Below the pieces are notes generated by a model. The model had not been told where the DNA came from and searched no databases. It saw nothing but the letters and a program-made list of their open reading frames with translations. Shown here in pieces: positions 59,838 through 64,000 of a DNA stretch of 64,000 nucleotides. Location of the stretch: contig NZ_JAHBRX010000001.1 in NCBI RefSeq assembly GCF_018398335.1, positions 4,022,001-4,086,000 of the forward strand, given 5' to 3'. Origin of the DNA: Chelatococcus sp. HY11 (GTDB lineage: Bacteria; Pseudomonadota; Alphaproteobacteria; Rhizobiales; Beijerinckiaceae). The position numbers and the translations under genes are program-made. Numbering within the stretch: the stretch's first letter is position 1; every line of letters begins with the position of its first letter.

Positions 59838-61076
59838 ATGAGCACGATCCTGTTCCAGAACGCTGATATTCTCGATGGGCGTTCTGACGAGGCCCTCGCC
59901 GGGCATCATGTGCTGGTCGAGAACGGCGAGATTCGTGAAGTGTCGGACAAGCCGATCCAATCGTCGTCGGCCGTGGTCGTCGACCTCGCCGGCAAGACGC
60001 TGATGCCGGGGCTCATCGACTGCCACGTGCATGTCATCGCCACCACGACCAACCTCGGCCTCAATGCCGAGCTCCCGAACACGCTGGTCGCGCTGCGTTC
60101 GGCCAAGATCATGCGCGACATGCTGATGCGCGGCTTCACCACCGTGCGCGACCTCGGCGGCGCGGAATACGGCCTCGTGCAGGCGATCGACGAAGGGCTG
60201 ATCGAGGCGCCGCGTCTCGTGATCTGCGGCAAGGCGCTGTCGCAGACCGGCGGCCACACCGACTATCGCGGCCGCTATCATGCACGCAATGTGGACTATT
60301 ACGCCGACCGGGCGGGCACGCTCGGCCGCGTCGTTGATGGCGTCGATGCGCTGCGCCGTGCCGCGCGCGAGGAGATCAAGGGCGGCGCCCAGTTCATCAA
60401 GATCATGGCGAATGGCGGCGTGTCGTCGCCGACCGATCCGATCGCCTTCCTCGGCTTCTCGGATGACGAGCTGCGCGCGGCGGTCGAAGAGGCCCATCAT
60501 GCCCAGACCTATGTGGCCGCGCATCTCTATACCGACGAAGGCATCCGCCGCGCCGTCGAACTCGGCGTGGAATCGGTTGAGCATGGCAACCTCATCACCG
60601 CCGAGACGGCGCGGCTGGTGAAGGAGCGCGGCGCCTATGTCGTGCCCACGAACGTTACTTTCGACTACCTTGCCAAGGAAGGCGCATCCTATGGCCTGCC
60701 GCCCGAGTCCGTCGCCAAGATCGAGGACGTGCGCGCGCAGGGTCTGGCGGCGCTTGAGATCCTGCACAACGCCGATGTCATGATGGCCTACGGCTCGGAT
60801 CTGCTGGGCGAGATGCACCGCCACCAATCGGACGAATTCCTGCTGCGCCGGGATGTGCTGCCGGCGATCGAGGTCATCCGCTCGGCCACCATCAACGCAG
60901 CCAAGGTCGTGCGGCAGGAGGGCAAGCTCGGTGTCGTGGCCGCCGGAGCGCATGCCGACCTGATCGTGGTCGACGGCAACCCGCTGAAGGACATGGCGCT
61001 TCTGACCGGCCAGGGCAAGCATATGCCGGCCATCATGAAGGCCGGACATTTTGTGAAGAACGAACTCGGCGTTTGA
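59838..61076 (+). CDS. Amidohydrolase family protein (imidazolonepropionase/dipeptidase-like)
   Basis: The 412-residue metal-dependent hydrolase has the HxH pair in LIDCHVHVIATTTN, the bridging Lys in QFIKIMANGGVSSPTD, metal His in YVAAHLYTDEGIRRAVELGVESVEHGNLI (two His) and the catalytic Asp in VMMAYGSDLLGEM. These are the landmarks of the COG1228-type amidohydrolases that cleave amide bonds, including Xaa-Pro dipeptidases and related N-acyl hydrolases. Its position between two binding-protein/permease sets suggests it hydrolyses the imported compound after uptake. No signal peptide, so cytoplasmic. Confidence 0.9.
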   Translation: MSTILFQNADILDGRSDEALAGHHVLVENGEIREVSDKPIQSSSAVVVDLAGKTLMPGLIDCHVHVIATTTNLGLNAELPNTLVALRSAKIMRDMLMRGFTTVRDLGGAEYGLVQAIDEGLIEAPRLVICGKALSQTGGHTDYRGRYHARNVDYYADRAGTLGRVVDGVDALRRAAREEIKGGAQFIKIMANGGVSSPTDPIAFLGFSDDELRAAVEEAHHAQTYVAAHLYTDEGIRRAVELGVESVEHGNLITAETARLVKERGAYVVPTNVTFDYLAKEGASYGLPPESVAKIEDVRAQGLAALEILHNADVMMAYGSDLLGEMHRHQSDEFLLRRDVLPAIEVIRSATINAAKVVRQEGKLGVVAAGAHADLIVVDGNPLKDMALLTGQGKHMPAIMKAGHFVKNELGV

Positions 61077-61098
61077 GCCGGCCCAAATGGAGGGGAAA

Positions 61099-62322
61099 AT
61101 GATCAATCGTCGTACATTACTCACAGCTGTCGCCGGCACTGGAGCCCTCATGGCCGCTCCATCCGTTCTGCGGGCGCAAGGCGCGGGTTCCGGTCCGATT
61201 CGCATCGGCGCGCTCAATCCGGTGACTGGCTCGGGCAGCCCGTACGGCTCGGGCATGCAGAAGATGATCCTGGCTGCCGCCGAAGCCGTCAACGCTGCCG
61301 GCGGTGCCGCGGGGCGTCCCATCGAGATCACTGCCGAGGATACCCAGACCAATCCGCAGGCGGGCGTTCTGGCCGCGAAGAAGCTCATCGAGGCCAACAA
61401 GGTGCAGGCCATCCTGGGCACCTGGTCGTCGGGCGTCTCTCTGGCGGTCATCCCCCTCTGCAATGATGCCGGCATCCCGCTCTTCCACTGCTCGGGCGCG
61501 CCGGCCCTGTCGACGCCGCCGGCCAACGCCAAGGGTCTCGGGTTCCGCTTCCAGGCGACCAACGGTCGCTTCGGCCGCGCGTTTGCCGAGATCTGCGTCA
61601 AGGAAGGCTTCAAGCGGCCCGCGACGATGGCCTTCAACAACGCGTCGGGCATCGGCAACACCGAGGGGTTCCGCCAGGCGTGGGAAGCCAAGGGCGGCAA
61701 GGTCGTGGAGAGTGTCGTCTACGAACCGAACCAGGCTTCCTACCGTTCGGAACTCATGAAGGTGCTCGCGGCGCAGCCCGACGTCATCGTCACCGGCTCC
61801 TATCTCGCGGATACGACCATTTTGCTGCGTGAGTGGTTCCAGAGCGGCCAGCCGGTCCGGTGGATCATACCGGGATGGGCCGCCAACCCGGACCTCATCA
61901 AGGCCCTTGGCCCCGAGGTGACCGAAGACATCATCTCCGTCGACTCGGTCTCCAACGAGGGTTCCCCGGCCTATGCCCAGTTTGACGCCGCCTACCAGAA
62001 GGCGATGAACCAGCCGGGAAGCGCGAACGTCTATGCTGCGATGACCTGGGACATGGTCAATGTACTGGCGCTCGCCATCGAGGCGGCCGGCTCCTCCGAC
62101 ATGTCCGCGGTCGTGCCCAAGCTGCGCGAAGTCGGCAACCCGCCCGGAACCGTGGTCTCGTCTTTCGCCGAGGGCAAGGCGGCCTTGAAGAACGGCAAGA
62201 TCAATTACGACGGCGCCTCGTCGGTCCTCGATTTCGACCAGTATGGCGACGTCACGCCGGACTTCGGCGCGTATTTCATCACGGGTGGCAAGCTGGAACG
62301 CCGCTACATCGTCAAGATCTGA
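61099..62322 (+). CDS. Periplasmic binding protein of the second ABC system (LivK-like)
   Basis: The 407-residue protein has a Tat-like signal (MINRRTLLTAVAGTGALMAA) and the type I binding-protein fold: IRIGALNPVTGSGSPYGSGMQKMILAAAEAVNAAGGAAGRPIEITAEDTQTNPQAGVLAAKKLIEANKVQAILGTWSSGVS. Its layout is like the first binding protein at 56345, but the two diverge enough to bind different ligands or stereoisomers. ATG 61099 has GGAGGGG five bases upstream. Confidence 0.92.
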   Translation: MINRRTLLTAVAGTGALMAAPSVLRAQGAGSGPIRIGALNPVTGSGSPYGSGMQKMILAAAEAVNAAGGAAGRPIEITAEDTQTNPQAGVLAAKKLIEANKVQAILGTWSSGVSLAVIPLCNDAGIPLFHCSGAPALSTPPANAKGLGFRFQATNGRFGRAFAEICVKEGFKRPATMAFNNASGIGNTEGFRQAWEAKGGKVVESVVYEPNQASYRSELMKVLAAQPDVIVTGSYLADTTILLREWFQSGQPVRWIIPGWAANPDLIKALGPEVTEDIISVDSVSNEGSPAYAQFDAAYQKAMNQPGSANVYAAMTWDMVNVLALAIEAAGSSDMSAVVPKLREVGNPPGTVVSSFAEGKAALKNGKINYDGASSVLDFDQYGDVTPDFGAYFITGGKLERRYIVKI

Positions 62323-62359
62323 TCACGTCATATCCGGCGGCGAAGGTTCGGCGCCGGAT

Positions 62360-63253
62360 ATGTCCTTAGTCTACGCGAGGCACATAGCGTTGTTCTACGC
62401 TCAGCTTATCGTTAACGGGCTCGTCCAGGGGCTGATCGTCGGGCTTGCCGCGCTTGCGGTGACGCTCGTCTTCGGCGTGGCGCGGTTTGCCAATGCGGCA
62501 ACCGGCGACACCATGACCTTCGGCGCCTATGCCGCTCTCATCGGCCAAAAGGCGACGGGCTCACTCGTCGTGGCCGGTGGGGCCGCGGTCGGAGCCACGG
62601 CCCTCTTGTCGCTCACGGTCTATGCGCTGGTGTTCCGGAAACTCGCCGGGCGCTCGGTGGTGGCGCTGCTGGTCACGTCGATCGGCGTCGGCTTCCTGCT
62701 GCGCGCCGCGCTTGGCATCATCTTCGGCCATAACCAGCAGCTCTTCACGGTGCCGCTGGTTCGACCGATCCGTTTCAACGGGCTCATCATCAATCCCTTC
62801 GACCTGCAACTCGCCGCGGTGGCGGCGGTGGCGCTGGTTGGGGTGTTCCTCGTGCTCTACGCGACGCCGATCGGCCGGCGCATGCGCGCGGTCGCCGACA
62901 ACCGGGAACTGGCGCTTGTCTCCGGCATCCGGCCGGAGCGCGTCATGATCGCCCTGTGGATGCTGGTCGGCGCCGTGACCGGCGTCGCCGGCATGATGCT
63001 CGGGATGAAGACGGTGGTCTCGCCGGAACTCGGCTGGGAGATGCTGCTGCCGGCCTTCGCGGCCGCCATCCTCGGCGGCATCGGCAGCCCGGCGGGAGCT
63101 GTCATCGCCGGCCTGCTGCTGGGCGTGGTGCAGGAGCTTTCGACACCTTTCGTCGGTTTCACCTATAAGCTGTCGATCTCCTTCGTGGTCCTGCTTCTGG
63201 TGCTTCTAGTGCGTCCGCGTGGTCTTTTTGGCCGGCTTGAGGGAGTGCGCTGA
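62360..63253 (+). CDS. Branched-chain amino acid-type permease LivH (second)
   Basis: The 297-residue permease has GLAALAVTLVFGVARFANAATGDTMTFGAYAALI and the loop ATPIGRRMRAVADNRELALVSGIRPERVMIALWMLVGAVTGVAGMMLGMKTVVSPELGWEMLLPAFAAAILGG. It starts 37 bases after the second binding protein and overlaps the second livM by one base. Confidence 0.92.
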   Translation: MSLVYARHIALFYAQLIVNGLVQGLIVGLAALAVTLVFGVARFANAATGDTMTFGAYAALIGQKATGSLVVAGGAAVGATALLSLTVYALVFRKLAGRSVVALLVTSIGVGFLLRAALGIIFGHNQQLFTVPLVRPIRFNGLIINPFDLQLAAVAAVALVGVFLVLYATPIGRRMRAVADNRELALVSGIRPERVMIALWMLVGAVTGVAGMMLGMKTVVSPELGWEMLLPAFAAAILGGIGSPAGAVIAGLLLGVVQELSTPFVGFTYKLSISFVVLLLVLLVRPRGLFGRLEGVR

Positions 63254-64000
63254 TGGAGGCCTATCTCGTCGCAATCGCCATCGTTGCCCTCATCTATGTG
63301 CTGCTCGCGCTGGGTCTGACGCTGCAATATGGCTTCACGGGACTGATCAATTTCGGCCATGTCGGCTTTTTCGCCATAGGAGCCTATACCTCGGCCATCC
63401 TGGCGATGAGCGGCGTGCCGCTCGTCCTGAGCTTTGCCGCGGGAACCATCGTCGCGGGCCTCGCCGCATGGCCGATCGGCCTGATCGCGCTGAGGCTCCG
63501 CGATGACTATTTCGCCATCGTGACGCTGGGCTTTTCCGAGACCGTGCGTCTCGTCATTACCAGCGAGAAGTGGCTGACCAACGGTGTGCAGGGCATTCCG
63601 GCCATCCCGCGCATGTTCGCGAGCATCTCGGTCGGCTCGCTCGCCTCCTTCGCGGTGCTGGCGGTGCTGCTGGTTGTCACGATCATCGCGGTTTTAGGCA
63701 TGGGTCGTATCGTGAAGAGCCCCTTCGGCCGCATCATCGAGGCAATCCGCGACAATGAGGATGCGGTGAAGGCGCTCGGCAAGGATCCGGCGCGCTTCAA
63801 GGTGCAGGTGCTCATCCTGGGATCGGGCCTCGCCGGTCTCGCGGGCGCCTTCTACGCCCACTACATCACCTATATCGTGCCGGATCAGTTCATTCCCCTC
63901 GTCACCTTCTATGTCTGGATGGCGATCATCATCGGAGGGGTCGGGCGTGTTTCGGGCGCCGTTGTGGGCACGGTGCTGCTGATGGTCCTGCTCGAGGGCT
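63253..64000 (+). CDS. Branched-chain amino acid-type permease LivM (second), cut by window end
   Basis: The first 249 residues of a LivM-type permease are present: FTGLINFGHVGFFAIGAYTSAIL, LRDDYFAIVTLGFSETVRLVITSEKWLTNGVQGIPAIP and SPFGRIIEAIRDNEDAVKALGKDPARFKVQVLILGSGLAGLAGAFYAHYITY. The frame is open to base 64000, so the C-terminus lies beyond. ATPases for this second system may follow outside the window, or it may share LivG/LivF. Confidence 0.92.
   Translation, partial: MEAYLVAIAIVALIYVLLALGLTLQYGFTGLINFGHVGFFAIGAYTSAILAMSGVPLVLSFAAGTIVAGLAAWPIGLIALRLRDDYFAIVTLGFSETVRLVITSEKWLTNGVQGIPAIPRMFASISVGSLASFAVLAVLLVVTIIAVLGMGRIVKSPFGRIIEAIRDNEDAVKALGKDPARFKVQVLILGSGLAGLAGAFYAHYITYIVPDQFIPLVTFYVWMAIIIGGVGRVSGAVVGTVLLMVLLEG

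Noticed and set aside
59739-61700. 653-codon open frame on the minus strand
   Set aside because: It is antisense to the amidohydrolase and the second binding protein, both with intact catalytic or fold motifs. Its own sequence is Arg/Ala/His-rich without motifs, a common artefact of high-GC coding DNA.
1-64000. Search for CRISPR arrays, tRNA or rRNA genes, phage genes and toxin-antitoxin pairs
   Set aside because: No regularly spaced repeats, cloverleaf-like sequences, integrase or phage structural genes, or recognisable toxin-antitoxin pair were found by reading; short elements could have been missed without a covariance-model search.

Overview
The window is a high-GC bacterial chromosome segment and is probably from an alphaproteobacterium of the order Hyphomicrobiales (Rhizobiales). 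That placement is inferred from gene content: paired Liv-type ABC cassettes, a TRAP-linked catabolic cluster, an efe iron operon, SapC proteins next to a type I secretion system, and many Tat or Sec exported small proteins. No rRNA or tRNA was seen, so the genus is not fixed.

Layout. 1-9.5 kb holds ion and stress functions (the tail of a HlyD-like protein, a CaX-type cation/proton antiporter, PPK2, a SulP transporter, an AraC regulator) mixed with small exported proteins of unknown role. 9.7-11.7 kb is a divergent LysR / aldo-keto reductase pair. 11.9-16.1 kb is an efeU-efeO-efeB-efeM ferrous iron operon on the minus strand; its permease gene seems to start at ACG. 16.5-19.8 kb carries an aldehyde dehydrogenase, a zinc alcohol dehydrogenase behind a 22-bp palindrome, and a YqaA-type membrane protein. 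19.9-28.3 kb is a catabolic cluster: FAD monooxygenase, GntR regulator, FAH-family hydrolase, SDR, TRAP transporter DctPQM, an EthD-like protein and an NAD-dependent epimerase.

28.3-53 kb is the most interesting part. A minus-strand operon encodes two large GT2 glycosyltransferases, a methyltransferase, a GT4 glycosyltransferase and a coiled-coil/proline-rich protein. Next to it are a short RTX/DUF4214 protein made with an unknown 337-residue partner, two tandem SapC paralogues, a type I secretion ABC protein and its HlyD adaptor, then rfbC-rfbB-rfbD-rfbA for dTDP-L-rhamnose, an IS21-family element, galE and galU. The arrangement recalls S-layer secretion loci (sapCDEF of Campylobacter fetus; rsaADE with nearby LPS sugar genes in Caulobacter). 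I read it as a candidate secretion and glycosylation system for a surface protein.

53-54 kb is gene-poor and holds a frameshifted SEC-C protein. 54.0-64 kb is a TetR-headed run of branched-chain-amino-acid-type ABC genes: livG, livF, a binding protein, livH, livM, a GAF-domain protein, an amidohydrolase, then a second binding protein, livH and a livM cut by the window end. It probably imports and hydrolyses an unidentified amide-like compound.
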